Source: Maribacter_C sp947494565 | GTDB taxonomy: Bacteria > Bacteroidota > Bacteroidia > Flavobacteriales > Flavobacteriaceae | DNA: 64,000 nt | Assembly (NCBI RefSeq): GCF_047345415.1 | Contig: NZ_JBLFEP010000005.1 | Span: forward strand, 310,001-374,000 | Reading direction: 5' to 3' | In this document: one piece after another, positions 36,701 to 45,105 of the stretch | Layout of the letters: each line of letters starts with the position of its first letter | How positions within the stretch are numbered: the first letter of the stretch is position 1 | Made by a program: the position numbers and the translations under genes | Notes under the pieces: model-generated | Seen by the model: only the letters and a program-made list of their open reading frames with translations | What the model was told of the DNA's origin: nothing | Databases searched by the model: none

Positions 36701-39594
36701 GCCGGGGACGCTGGGAAAATTAGGTTCAGGTTATCACCGGAAACTGTGGCTCCTATTGCAGTATTACTATTTTGAAAAACGGTATATGTCAAATTAGCAG
36801 TGCCCTTATCATCAAGAAAATAATCATTCAAATCGATACTCTCATTAGCCGCATTAATCGAACGCGTGATGTTCGGTAGTTGCTGGCTAACAACGGGCTC
36901 CTCTCCAAACACATTGAGAAAATCCCAGGTGCCTTCTAGTTCTACGCCTGTCGCACCTGAAGTACCTATAAACCCAACAGCTAAATCTTGACTCGCCTGT
37001 TGTATGGCCGTAAGTATGGCACCTTGGGCCATAATGGTTCCCACAGAAGATCGAACTCCCCCATCAATAGCGTATTCTAAATCAACTTGACCTGTTGAAG
37101 GATCTACCACGAAATAAAAGACGATGTCATTTGATGGTCTATTTGCAATAGAAATCGGAATATTTATAGGTGTTTGCGGCACATTTCCGATTTCCTGCAG
37201 GGCAGTGATACCATCCTTAGTCAGCACCATCTTGATATAATTTTCCTGTGTTCCATCACCTATGAAATGGCCGAGCTCTCCATTTGGAGCTGAGGCATTA
37301 CCATAGATACCCAAAGGTACATCGAGTCCTATTAGATTACCGAAAACAGTGAACCCACCAGTTGCTGTACTGGTTTGTACTCCGTATTGATACCCTTTTT
37401 CCTGGGTGTCTGTTCCGGCCAAGGCCGTTCCTGAAGTCATATGGGAAGTCATCAACCCCGGTGCTCCCCCCAAAACATCGTCAGGGTTAGGACCAGCCCC
37501 TTCGACATCGAGCCAGTCCTTCCAGTTGGCCCCAGTATCCCCGTTATTCATGAGACCTGTCATACCCAAACCAAAAATACCTCCTAATCCCTGCTGGCTA
37601 TTGAATAAGTCATTGTTAATGGGAATAGAAAAAGCATCACTGCCCGCAGTATCGGGGTCACCTAACTGAAAAGGGTCAAGGGCATCTGGAATACCATCCG
37701 AGTCGTCGTCAAGGTCATTTAAATCCGAAATAAATGGAGCTCCTTGACTTTTATCAAAGTCTAATGGTTGAGAACCACCATTACAGGGGTCCGTACCGTT
37801 ATCTTCCTCATCTTGATTGGTATAACCGTCATTATCATAATCGGCATTGGCATCATATCCAGGTTGCCCGGGGTCAATACAATTAACAGCCACATCTGGT
37901 TCAAATACTACAATACTACCTGAAATTGTCCCTGCCCAAATAGTTCCTGGAAAAATTTGGCTATCACCGTTGGCAGTCAACCCCAAAACAAATCCACCAC
38001 CGCCGACACCCGATAAAAATGTTTGGTCTAAATCGGCCAAAGTACCGTTGGCATTCAATTGGACTCGCCTTATATTTCCGGCATCATGGCCTGCGAGCAG
38101 ATTACCTTTCAGGGCCCCTCCAAAATCTGAAGCAGTATATTCAACAATCGGATTTGTATTCGTAGTCCAAATCGCGATTTCTCCATCTACCGGACCATCA
38201 GGATTTGGAAGTCCAGGACCTCTCCAATCTCCCTCATCCGGATTTGCGTCCAAAACCGGCAGTGGAGGCCAATCCGCTGGTAGGGCTTGTGTAATATCGT
38301 CCGTAGTACCAGGGGAAGAAGTATCCGGGTCATATTTCAGTGTTCTCCAAACCGCACCGGTATTACCATTCGCATTAGGTGCCACATATAAACCAGCACC
38401 AGCAGGGTTAGCCCGTGTAGGATTAGGGTGTCCTCCATAATAGCTCCCGGGAACATACGACTGTAAATCGGTGGTTACCAATTGAAGGTGATCTTCGTTA
38501 TTAATTTGTTCTCCGCCAGAGGGTGAATTACTACCAGGTTCACTGGGATCATATTCATTCGTCACATTTAAGGTTCCTTCATTGACAGGAAACCCTCCCC
38601 ATGAACCATTTGCTCCATTGTCAGTAACATATAAGGCCCCCGACTCTGTAACTACCAAATCATAAGCATTTCGATATCCTGGTGAAAAAATCTGTACTGG
38701 TCCGCCCGGAACAATTATGGCCTGGTTTAGACCATCATTTCCCCCAAAAGGATCGTTGATGTCTTCCCCGGTATAGCCGACTGCATCAGGATCTGTAATT
38801 CCATTTACATTTGTCCTTGTTGGGTCGTCCAATGTGGGCAGATCATAGATATAACTTCTTCCACCATCGGAAAGAACCGGCAAAAGATCCAAGGCATCCA
38901 AATCAACCGACAAAATAGCTCCGGAAAGCGCATACTCGCAGATATATACAAAATTGGTAGAGGGTCCACCAGCATTGGTAAATCCTCCTGAAGCTACTAG
39001 CAAATAGTCAACACCATTTATGGTGGTCAGTTGTAACCCGTTCGTAGAATGATTTTCTTCTGACCTTGGAAGGCCTCTTACCAAATCGACCACATCCCAA
39101 TTGCTTCCGTTGAATGTAAACCGCGTGATAACCCCCGAATTGGTATCCAATCCGACATCACCATTACCACCACCTTCGCCAGCCCCAATTCGAATGTCAC
39201 TAGAGCTTACATAAATGATCGGGTTTACTGCTGTTCCTGCCACTGTCAAACCTGTTATCTGACGTTGCACACTATTATGAATAGTACCATCGTCATTATG
39301 GTCATCCATAGTTCGGATTCCATTCAAGTTCTGGGCATCAGTAACCACGTAGTTATTGGAGGCATTTTTTTGAATTGTCAATACCTTGATAAAACCCGAC
39401 TTATAGTCGGCAGTGTAGAGTTTCCCATCAGGACCGAATTCCATAGCAGTAACACCTGCTAAAAATGTAGTTCCATCCAAATCCAAATCACTTTGATTGA
39501 AATTAATCTGGGCATGAAGCTCAGATACCAAAGTGCCCAACAACAAAAAGGCCCATATAAAAACACTAAAAGTCTTTAGGTAGAATTTTCTCAT
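30748..39594 (-). CDS. Giant secreted mosaic protein with T9SS sorting domain
   Basis: A 2948-residue protein. Approximate order: signal peptide 1-29; sorbosone-dehydrogenase-like beta-propeller (30-570); two Asp-rich thrombospondin type-3-like calcium loops (580-645); a lectin-like beta-sandwich (650-950); malectin domain (995-1150); putative Ig domain; five to six kelch repeats (1268-1578); a HYDIN-like Ig segment; a carbohydrate-binding-like domain (1750-1945); PKD domain (2000-2085); malectin (2088-2238); PKD/REJ-like (2248-2340); second such malectin (2342-2498) and PKD/REJ-like (2505-2590); three tandem PKD domains (2595-2855); and a C-terminal type IX secretion sorting domain (2865-2948, ending LLKLLVAN). 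It is thus exported by T9SS and attached at the surface or released. The many sugar-binding modules suggest interaction with polysaccharide. No catalytic module was recognised with certainty. Repeated domains are also similar at DNA level. Confidence 0.9.
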   Translation of the reverse strand: MRKFYLKTFSVFIWAFLLLGTLVSELHAQINFNQSDLDLDGTTFLAGVTAMEFGPDGKLYTADYKSGFIKVLTIQKNASNNYVVTDAQNLNGIRTMDDHNDDGTIHNSVQRQITGLTVAGTAVNPIIYVSSSDIRIGAGEGGGNGDVGLDTNSGVITRFTFNGSNWDVVDLVRGLPRSEENHSTNGLQLTTINGVDYLLVASGGFTNAGGPSTNFVYICEYALSGAILSVDLDALDLLPVLSDGGRSYIYDLPTLDDPTRTNVNGITDPDAVGYTGEDINDPFGGNDGLNQAIIVPGGPVQIFSPGYRNAYDLVVTESGALYVTDNGANGSWGGFPVNEGTLNVTNEYDPSEPGSNSPSGGEQINNEDHLQLVTTDLQSYVPGSYYGGHPNPTRANPAGAGLYVAPNANGNTGAVWRTLKYDPDTSSPGTTDDITQALPADWPPLPVLDANPDEGDWRGPGLPNPDGPVDGEIAIWTTNTNPIVEYTASDFGGALKGNLLAGHDAGNIRRVQLNANGTLADLDQTFLSGVGGGGFVLGLTANGDSQIFPGTIWAGTISGSIVVFEPDVAVNCIDPGQPGYDANADYDNDGYTNQDEEDNGTDPCNGGSQPLDFDKSQGAPFISDLNDLDDDSDGIPDALDPFQLGDPDTAGSDAFSIPINNDLFNSQQGLGGIFGLGMTGLMNNGDTGANWKDWLDVEGAGPNPDDVLGGAPGLMTSHMTSGTALAGTDTQEKGYQYGVQTSTATGGFTVFGNLIGLDVPLGIYGNASAPNGELGHFIGDGTQENYIKMVLTKDGITALQEIGNVPQTPINIPISIANRPSNDIVFYFVVDPSTGQVDLEYAIDGGVRSSVGTIMAQGAILTAIQQASQDLAVGFIGTSGATGVELEGTWDFLNVFGEEPVVSQQLPNITRSINAANESIDLNDYFLDDKGTANLTYTVFQNSNTAIGATVSGDNLNLIFPASPAVSNITIRATDNDSFFVDNSFTVTVVDGPIVLYRVNCGGNEINAIDGGLNWEGDTPTNSSQYLSVAGTNQVFSSTNIPFDGSIDQSTTPVEIFASERFDANTGAPNMMYSFPVAQNGNYEVRLYMANSFAGTSQAGDRIFDAEIEGVVLPLLNDIDLSGTYGHQTGTVITHTLKVTDGSVDVSFLHGTIENPLINAIEILDADNDDTPIYLNPVANQFNNPGQALDGSLGVNAFGGDGNLQFSASGLPAGVTIEPTNGQIGGTVAANADLNSPYSVTITVDDSDADSGDIETLNFEWIIGENVWVDKDEDENYTARHECSFVQAGDKFYLMGGRENATGVDVYDYENDTWVNLANSAPQEFNHFQATEYQGLIWIIGAFKDNTFPIEEPADFIWIFDPATNDWIQGPPIPDARKRGSTGLVVYNNKFYIVGGNTDGHDGGYVPWFDEYDPATGIWTPLVDAPRARDHFSAAVIDDKLYLAGGRLSGGPGGVFAPTIAEVDVYDFTAGSWSSLPSGQNLPTPRGGASAVNFNDKLVVIGGEVENEVVYGVNRNDALEITEEYDPVSQAWSRIEDLNHKRHGTQAITSGGGIFILGGSPVKAGGNQKNMEFFGFDTPVGTPSLASNLAAATNVIIADGITEDILLNVTNGNEGIFVKSMQLSGPNAADFSIDSGELTNQLLNANSSHILQITLSGTGPNRSAVLTIEHGDDSITTINVANFDNSLSLDAIGDQNNNEGDVVSLQVQANAASNYSASNLPPTLTINPTTGLISGTISNGGAGVGPFEEDNGLVILEAESGTLETSWTTTTAGGATGIIAGSNHFSTQNGGTIPYDITITTPGVYRFNWRNFYSGSSSTDENDNWLKFPNTNDVWFFGYKGDPGDEATLISNLQASNFTNIVFPKGSSRITPETTPEGNGSNGFFKIFRVGGSAEVYDWQAFTSDFDEHDIYVWFVNPGTYTMEVSERSAGHAIDKMALYKLDGPDYTDGQLTSAPESQRTAGEGASVNSPYNVSISVTDNSSPPTTATTDFIWYVGAVGDPIPVITATPDNGFAPLEVTFTGSSSTDDVGINSYTWDFMDGSLPVTIADPVHTFATPGIYEVQLTVEDTDNNTAIATKEIIVRDPATDGDFRINTGGPSLSYNGQTWLADDYFVGGSVFSNNIQIANTGNDQLYQSERFAGSGNITYQIPVASGDYTVNLHFAELFFGVSGSGSAGGVGSRIFNINIEGNQGVVNNYDIVAAAGGSGKAVVENFQDITVNDGNLTIVLTGVLENPKISGIEVLLPTNLSDPTVYAGDDIALSIDNTPLTLDGSAYDPDGGAIAMYQWTQISGPNTATFNDANIEDPEISGLVEGDYVFRISATDDEAATATDEVTISVVGEPTTLFINSGGPAFSFDGTDWIADDYFNSGSTFPNPIPIANTENDQLYQTERFKAGSNSLIYEIPVQFAGAYNVDLHFAELFFGVPGDGASGGVGSRIFNVDVENGQGQLTNYDIVAAAGGSATAIIEDFKSINVTDGSLTITLTSVVENPKISGIGVIETRVPIVDAGTDQTIALPTNSVTINGTATDPDGGAIVSYQWTQVSGPSVATLTGDMSADLVASNLVEGAYIFRLTATDDENATGFDEIMITVLPDNGNVAPTAVATATPLSGDAPLEVTFTGSDSTDDVGVTGYSWDFKDGNTSTDADPTHTFTAEGTYEVELTVTDVDGLTDMATVTITVGQMGNQAPTALAEATPTAGEAPLTVSFTGSNSSDDEGIVGYAWDFRDGSTSTEADPSHIFTTEGIYDVELTVTDGEGLTGTATVQILVGTGPFAVVEADPLTGGAPLLVNFTGSGSTGSVAITGYSWDFGDGNSSTEADPQHIYTLPGTYSASLTVTDADGTTNTASIDIVVTAGSTMDIILETNPANPDDGGVVRIVVVNLPENVDVMNITVHDIGGRYVAGHVAESIEVGGMYEVPIAAFRNGVYLIRVVMSDGESTLLKLLVAN

Positions 39595-39652
39595 AGTTCT
39601 TTAATTTATAGCAATTTCAGGCTCTATGTGAATCAACGCATAAATCTTTCGC

Positions 39653-39660
39653 CAAAGATA
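39653..39660 (-). promoter_or_regulatory. Candidate -7 element for the giant T9SS protein gene
   Basis: On the minus strand this reads TATCTTTG, a full match to the Bacteroidota -7 consensus TAnnTTTG, about 58 nt upstream of the ATG at 39594. No TTG was seen at the usual 17-23 nt spacing, so support is limited to the -7 box. Confidence 0.5.
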
Positions 39661-39896
39661 AAGTAATAACAACTAAAGATGTAAATACCCTAACTGTTTT
39701 CGTCTAATAATGGGGGTTTATCGTTATACTGTCGAATTGCTTCTACTAAGCCTATTCCAATTTGAGAAACATAAGTTATATTCGAAATCTTCCCCATAGA
39801 CTAAACAGCTTGTTAATTGCCTAATTTAGTTACGTGCAATTTTATAGAATGGTTCAGTACTTCAGTTTTTTTGTCTTCAAAATAGAACTTCTGGGC

Positions 39897-39927
39897 ACAA
39901 AAAAAGCCTTGAAAAGATTTCAAGGCC
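39897..39927 (-). terminator. wzc: Rho-independent terminator after wzc
   Basis: On the minus strand a 9-bp stem (GCCTTGAAA / TTTCAAGGC at 39906-39914 and 39918-39926, 3-nt loop) is followed by a run of seven T. It lies about 25 nt after the stop of the tyrosine-kinase gene and ends the export operon. Confidence 0.88.
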
Positions 39928-39951
39928 CTATTTTTTAATCTTTTATCGGGA

Positions 39952-42336
39952 TCAAAACTTCCACCATTTTTTTTGACTCTTGCCGTAACCATAACCGTAT
40001 TGGCCGCCATAACCCAAATCTGAATTCTTGACATCATTAACAACAAAAGTAAGTCCTTTGATTTTGCCTTCCTCCTGTAACTTTAATGGATAACCAACTG
40101 CCTTACTTTCAGTTACACCTGCTCGAGTAACATATATCAAATGATCAGCGTATTCCGAAATCAAAAGCGTATCGGTTACCACCATAAGGGGTGCTGTATC
40201 TACAATGACGTAATCATACTTGGCCGAGACTTCATCAAAGAGCTCCTTGATTCTTGAACTCATCAAAAGTTCAGCAGGATTGGGAGGAATTCTACCAGAA
40301 TAAACAACATCTATAGTATTATGATGAACGAGCATTGGATTGATAATGTCTTTACTAGTAAGTGTATTGTCATACAGGTATTCCGTTAAACCGGCATCCT
40401 TATTCCTACTAGGTTTGGACATCTTGTCAACATTACTGCCGGTAAAAAAGGTATAAATCTTCGGATTTCGAATATCAGCACCGATTAGAAGTACTTTTTT
40501 ATTGGTACTGGCCAAAATCATGGAAAGATTGGTAGACAAGAAGGTTTTTCCCTCACCTGGCACACTTGATGTCACAAAGATGATGTTGTTTTTCGCTCCA
40601 GGAGATTGCTTTGTCTTTATAAGATAATCTAGATTAGTTCTTATGATTCGAAGTGATTCCGCCAATACCGAACGATCTTCTTTAATGACCAATTTATCTT
40701 CTTTCCTTGAAAGTTTTGGTATTTCACCTAGTACCGGCGTATCTGTTGTCAGTTTTTCTAAACTATTCATGTTATGCACTTTGTTGTCTAACAAGTCATG
40801 AGCATAGATTGCGGAAAATGGCACCAATAGTCCTAAAATCAAAGAAGCTAAATAAACGACCTTTCTTTTCGGTGAGACAGGTATTCTACTTACGTTATAG
40901 GCGTTGTCGATAGTTTTAGATTTCGCCGAGGTTGAGGCCACCGCAATTTGAGCTTCTTCTCTTTTGGTCAACAGATAAAGGTATAGTTCTTCTGTGGTTT
41001 GCTGCTTTCTGGTTATATCACGTAAAGCTCTTTCATTCTTTGGGGAGGAATATATTTTTGAATTGAATCTTGCTTGTTGCCCACTTAAAGAATTAACGGT
41101 CAATTCTAAATTACCAACTGAATTGGTCAAACTCGATTGCATACTTCGCTTGAGCCCATTAATTTGCTGGTCTAGATTGACGATGACAGGGTTCTTCTCA
41201 TTGGAACTTTTTAATAAGCGTTTCCGTTCTTGAACCAACTGATTATAACGGTCGGTAGTACTAGCAATTGTTGGATCACTTAAACCAATGTTGGTAGGCA
41301 AAACCTCATAACCCTGTTGTTCATCCAAGATATTTTTCATTGAAGCCGCCATGTTCAACTGATTTCTGGCCGCAGCCAATTCTTGTTGATTGACCACCCC
41401 GACATTCAAATTGACACTAGTCTCCGCAGCAATATCGGTCACTCCTCTTTCGGTTTTGAAATCTTCTGCAGATTGATCAACACTTGAAAGATTTGAAGCT
41501 ATATCGGCGATTCGGTCGTTGATAAATCTTTCGGTACGATCAGCGATTTCCTGTTTATCGTCAACTGCATTTCTGTTATAGGTGCGAATCAGTGCATCAA
41601 CTATGTGTATTGCACGCTCTTTGATAGGGTCTTCTAAACGGATATCTACGATGTTCGAAAGCTCATCGGTATTTGAGATGACCGTTTTAGCCTTATATCC
41701 CAAGGCTACCAAATCTAACGGAAGTACAGAAATCTGTAGTTTCTTATCCTTATAATTCTCAAAGCTACCTACGTTCGGAGTGATTACAATATCCCCTATT
41801 GGGGTCTGAACGTTTTTTCCAAAAGAATAGACCTTCACCGGTTTATCCTCTTCTTCGCTATATCCAAAAGTCGTTGACGAAGATAAGGTGACGAAAAACT
41901 TAAAATCCGCATTATTGATTATGGAATCCTCCGCAATGAAACTTAGATTAATCGGAGGGTTTCTATAAATCTCTGTATTCTTAACGTTACCTAATACCTT
42001 GATTTTCGTATTAAGTTTTAATTCTTTAACTACTTCAATAAAATTGGAGCGTGAACCTATAAGTTCTATTTCATCCGCAACCTTATTTTTGACAGAACCA
42101 AAAACGCTAAGCTCCTGAAAAAGATCTAAACCTGAACCCGTATTGTCATCTTCAAGAATCTGGATTTTGGCCATGGCGGCATATTCAGGCGTAGCGTACC
42201 TTAGATAAACTGTAGCTAACAAGATAGCCAACAGCGCAGATAACACAAACCATTTCCAGTGCTTCGTATAGCCCGAAATAAGCTCTTTTAAGTCGATATT
42301 CTTTTCCTTTAAGTTATTGGGGTTCACGTTCATCAT
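39952..42336 (-). CDS. wzc: Wzc-type polysaccharide co-polymerase / tyrosine autokinase
   Basis: A 794-residue inner membrane protein. The N-terminal Wzz domain begins with a membrane helix (about residues 31-51); a long periplasmic coiled-coil region follows with QxGARE-like helices; a second membrane helix lies near 495-515. The cytoplasmic kinase domain has Walker A SSVPGEGKT near 590, Walker A' IGADIRNP and Walker B YVIVDTAP. The C-terminal tail is Tyr-rich (YGGQYGYGYG), the usual autophosphorylation site. It controls chain length and export together with Wza, encoded 22 nt upstream. ATG at 42336 or 42333 is preferred over the upstream TTG at 42342. The PHP phosphatase encoded at 29863-30606 is its likely counterpart. 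Confidence 0.95.
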   Translation of the reverse strand: MMNVNPNNLKEKNIDLKELISGYTKHWKWFVLSALLAILLATVYLRYATPEYAAMAKIQILEDDNTGSGLDLFQELSVFGSVKNKVADEIELIGSRSNFIEVVKELKLNTKIKVLGNVKNTEIYRNPPINLSFIAEDSIINNADFKFFVTLSSSTTFGYSEEEDKPVKVYSFGKNVQTPIGDIVITPNVGSFENYKDKKLQISVLPLDLVALGYKAKTVISNTDELSNIVDIRLEDPIKERAIHIVDALIRTYNRNAVDDKQEIADRTERFINDRIADIASNLSSVDQSAEDFKTERGVTDIAAETSVNLNVGVVNQQELAAARNQLNMAASMKNILDEQQGYEVLPTNIGLSDPTIASTTDRYNQLVQERKRLLKSSNEKNPVIVNLDQQINGLKRSMQSSLTNSVGNLELTVNSLSGQQARFNSKIYSSPKNERALRDITRKQQTTEELYLYLLTKREEAQIAVASTSAKSKTIDNAYNVSRIPVSPKRKVVYLASLILGLLVPFSAIYAHDLLDNKVHNMNSLEKLTTDTPVLGEIPKLSRKEDKLVIKEDRSVLAESLRIIRTNLDYLIKTKQSPGAKNNIIFVTSSVPGEGKTFLSTNLSMILASTNKKVLLIGADIRNPKIYTFFTGSNVDKMSKPSRNKDAGLTEYLYDNTLTSKDIINPMLVHHNTIDVVYSGRIPPNPAELLMSSRIKELFDEVSAKYDYVIVDTAPLMVVTDTLLISEYADHLIYVTRAGVTESKAVGYPLKLQEEGKIKGLTFVVNDVKNSDLGYGGQYGYGYGKSQKKWWKF

Positions 42337-42358
42337 CCACAATCTTTAATTTACCTAT

Positions 42359-43138
42359 CTACTGTCGAGTAATCAGTATTACCGTTGCCGTAATCAAGGT
42401 TGATGCAATGGATATTGCTATTGTAGCTCTATTATCTAAACTTGATGAAGTAATAGCCGATTGATTGGGCTCTACATAGACCACATCATTTTGTGTCAAA
42501 TAATAGACCGGTGAGCTCATGGCTTCTTTCTTGGTCAAATCAATTCTGGTATATACTTTGGTACCATCAAAATCACGGATAACCATTACGTTTTCACGTA
42601 CGCCCTTGACTCCTAAATCCCCAGCCATGCCTAAAGCCTCTAAAATGGTAATACGTTCGCCATTGACCGGATAGGTTCCTGGGCGTTTTACTTCCCCGAG
42701 AATCGTGACAGTAAAGTTCTGTAATCGAATATTGATAATAGGATCTTTTAGATAATCTTCAAGTTCCTTTCGCAAAAGAACCCTTACCTCTTCGGCAGAG
42801 AGTCCAGAAATTTTGACCTTGCCTATAACCGGGAAATCGATTTCACCATCTTTGTCAATCAAATAATCGACTTGTTGTGGTTGTATCCCTCCTTCAGAAG
42901 CTCCTCGAAATAAATTAAAAGGTGCACTTGCTTCAGGGTCTAAAGTAGAAACATGAATGTTAACCAAATCATCAACCTTAAACTTCGGAGTGAAACTGTT
43001 CTTGTCTACTATGGTTTCAAAACTCCCGGTATTCTGAAAATACACAACGTCCTTCTTTGAGGCACAGGATGCAGATAGTAGCACTACTAGGGGAATTAAA
43101 TAAAGTGAATTTTGAGAGAATAGGTTTCTACGAATCAT
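42359..43138 (-). CDS. wza: Wza-type polysaccharide export lipoprotein
   Basis: A 259-residue polysaccharide export protein of the Poly_export/SLBB family. A lipoprotein signal ends in the lipobox LSASC, with the acylated cysteine at position 25. The export domain follows (VNIHVSTLDPEASAPFN, near residues 60-110) and then an SLBB domain (FTVTILGEVKRPGTYPV near 145). The hydrophobic C-terminal segment, about residues 235-255 (AIAISIASTLITATVILI), fits the membrane-spanning alpha-helix of Wza. It forms the outer membrane channel for polysaccharide, working with the Wzc-type protein encoded directly downstream. Confidence 0.94.
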   Translation of the reverse strand: MIRRNLFSQNSLYLIPLVVLLSASCASKKDVVYFQNTGSFETIVDKNSFTPKFKVDDLVNIHVSTLDPEASAPFNLFRGASEGGIQPQQVDYLIDKDGEIDFPVIGKVKISGLSAEEVRVLLRKELEDYLKDPIINIRLQNFTVTILGEVKRPGTYPVNGERITILEALGMAGDLGVKGVRENVMVIRDFDGTKVYTRIDLTKKEAMSSPVYYLTQNDVVYVEPNQSAITSSSLDNRATIAISIASTLITATVILITRQ

Positions 43139-43170
43139 ATTGGAGATTTTAACGGCAATATTAGTGAAAA

Positions 43171-45105
43171 TTAGGATTGAAAGATTTTCTTGTTATCTTC
43201 TTTTTCAGGTGCAGCTATCTCTTTTGTATCTAGTTTGCAAAATTCTGAATTGTTAGAAACATATTCCGGAACAATTTCCTTCATGATTTTCATGGTATTA
43301 CCATCGAAAAACATGTTTGAAACACACAATTCATCTATTTTGGATTTGACATAGGTATAATCCAACTGCTTTACCCTTCCAATTAAAATTTTCTTATGGT
43401 AGGTCGGTAAGGTGTTTTCCCCATTGGCCAATAATTCCTCATACAATTTTTCACCTGGGCGCAATCCCGTAATTTTTATATCTATATCTTCTGGATAGCG
43501 CAACCCTGAGAGCTTAATCATATTTTTGGCCAAATCGAATATTTTGACCGACTTACCCATGTCAAAAATAAATATCTCTCCTCCTTCTCCCATTACCGCA
43601 GCTTCTAAAACCAGTTGGGAGGCTTCGGGAATCGTCATGAAAAATCTAGTTATATCTTTATGGGTAACGGTTAAAGGGCCACCTTTCTCAATCTGTTTTC
43701 TGAATAAAGGTATTACTGAACCATTGGATCCCAACACATTACCAAACCTTGTCGTGATGAATTTGGTCTTGTTTTCTTGTTGCGAACAGCTGATATACAT
43801 TTCGGCAATTCTTTTGGTCGCCCCCATCACATTAGTTGGATTAACCGCCTTGTCCGTCGAAACAAATACAAATTTATCTACTTTGTGGTTCAATGAGAGG
43901 TCAACAATGGTCTTCGTACCGGCTATATTTATCTTAACGGCTTCGTAGTAGTTATACTCCATTAAGGGAACATGCTTATAAGCCGCAGCATGAAAAACCA
44001 TGGTCGGTTTGTGCTCCTGAAAAAACATGTTCATTCTATTTTTGTCGCGAATGTCGCCAACAATAGGTATAAAGTTATGAAATCCATTTTGCTTCAATTC
44101 CTGCTGCAAATCGTATAGAGCCGATTCAGCTTGGTCAATGATGATTAAAGATTTGTAATCATAATTTGCAATTTGACGTACAATCTCACTTCCGATAGAG
44201 CCCGCTCCACCTGTAACCAAAATCACTTGATTTTTTAACTGCTCCTCTACCTTCGATTTTTTAATATCGATTGGAACCCTATCCAGCAAGTCTTCTATCT
44301 GTACCTGTTTGATTTGGGATACCTTGAGCTCTCCATTTATCCAACTCTCTACGGGAGGGACAATCTTTACTTGAACAGGGAATTCGACCAAACTCTCTAC
44401 CAACTCCCTCAACTCATTACCACTGGTATTGTTAATAGATACGATGATTTCCGAAATATCCTTATTACTTAGAAAAAAATCGGAAAGTACATCTCTACCC
44501 AACACCATGACACCATTGATGATTTTTCCTTTTTTCTTAGGGTCATCATCGATATAAGCTATCACACGGGCATTACTACTGGTTTGATTGGTCAAGGCAT
44601 TGTAAGTAAGGATACCGGACTCCCCAGCACCGTAAATCAATACATTTTTGGTAACCTTAAACTTTTTTACCAAATTAAAGAACATCGTTTTGAACACATA
44701 CCTAGAGGCCGTGAGTGCTATAAAAGCTACTAAACTATGTATGATAATGATGCTGAGCGGTATGCTAAAACCTTCCATCATTACAAACTGCTTGTTCACT
44801 ATCAAAAAGAATATCGTCAGTATACTTGAAAGACATATTGCATTGAAAATCTTGTATACGTCCCTAACTCCGGTATGCCGAACTACACCTTTGTAAGACT
44901 CTGTAAAAAGAAACGATATCACAGCAATTGTTGCTACGATAGGTAACTGTTTAAACAAATCTTCGGCTCTAAATGTGAGCGATAGATTGAATCGTATGAA
45001 GTATGATAACACAAAAGACACGCAAATCAAAAATACGTCGATGCCCAAAACAAGCCACTTCGAAGCATACCGATGGGCATTATTTACTAAGTAGTTTTTT
45101 ATCAT
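43171..45105 (-). CDS. CapD/WbpM/PglF-type UDP-sugar 4,6-dehydratase (membrane)
   Basis: A 644-residue protein: four N-terminal membrane helices (about 15-125), a first Rossmann domain (VLIYGAGESG near 157) and the catalytic SDR domain (LVTGGAGSIGSE near 300). The catalytic stretch reads VSTDKAVNPTNVMGATKR, so the usual Tyr of YxxxK is Met, as in the long WbpM/FlaA1 subfamily. These enzymes convert UDP-GlcNAc to UDP-4-keto-6-deoxy-sugar. The ATG overlaps the stop of the aminotransferase gene by 4 nt, so product and next enzyme are coupled: the pair would give UDP-4-amino-4,6-dideoxy-GlcNAc (bacillosamine-type precursor). Confidence 0.93.
   Translation of the reverse strand: MIKNYLVNNAHRYASKWLVLGIDVFLICVSFVLSYFIRFNLSLTFRAEDLFKQLPIVATIAVISFLFTESYKGVVRHTGVRDVYKIFNAICLSSILTIFFLIVNKQFVMMEGFSIPLSIIIIHSLVAFIALTASRYVFKTMFFNLVKKFKVTKNVLIYGAGESGILTYNALTNQTSSNARVIAYIDDDPKKKGKIINGVMVLGRDVLSDFFLSNKDISEIIVSINNTSGNELRELVESLVEFPVQVKIVPPVESWINGELKVSQIKQVQIEDLLDRVPIDIKKSKVEEQLKNQVILVTGGAGSIGSEIVRQIANYDYKSLIIIDQAESALYDLQQELKQNGFHNFIPIVGDIRDKNRMNMFFQEHKPTMVFHAAAYKHVPLMEYNYYEAVKINIAGTKTIVDLSLNHKVDKFVFVSTDKAVNPTNVMGATKRIAEMYISCSQQENKTKFITTRFGNVLGSNGSVIPLFRKQIEKGGPLTVTHKDITRFFMTIPEASQLVLEAAVMGEGGEIFIFDMGKSVKIFDLAKNMIKLSGLRYPEDIDIKITGLRPGEKLYEELLANGENTLPTYHKKILIGRVKQLDYTYVKSKIDELCVSNMFFDGNTMKIMKEIVPEYVSNNSEFCKLDTKEIAAPEKEDNKKIFQS

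Larger units (their letters stand above)
39595..39951. other. Intergenic region between the wzc-like and giant-protein genes
   Basis: A 357-nt gap. It holds the terminator of the wzc-like gene (39897-39927) at one end and the candidate -7 element of the giant gene (39653-39660) at the other. Nothing else recognisable lies between. Confidence 0.6.

Noticed and set aside
37847..38440. 197-codon open frame antisense to the giant gene
   Set aside because: Pro/Ser-rich composition comes from the reverse of Gly-rich codons; no signal or domain.
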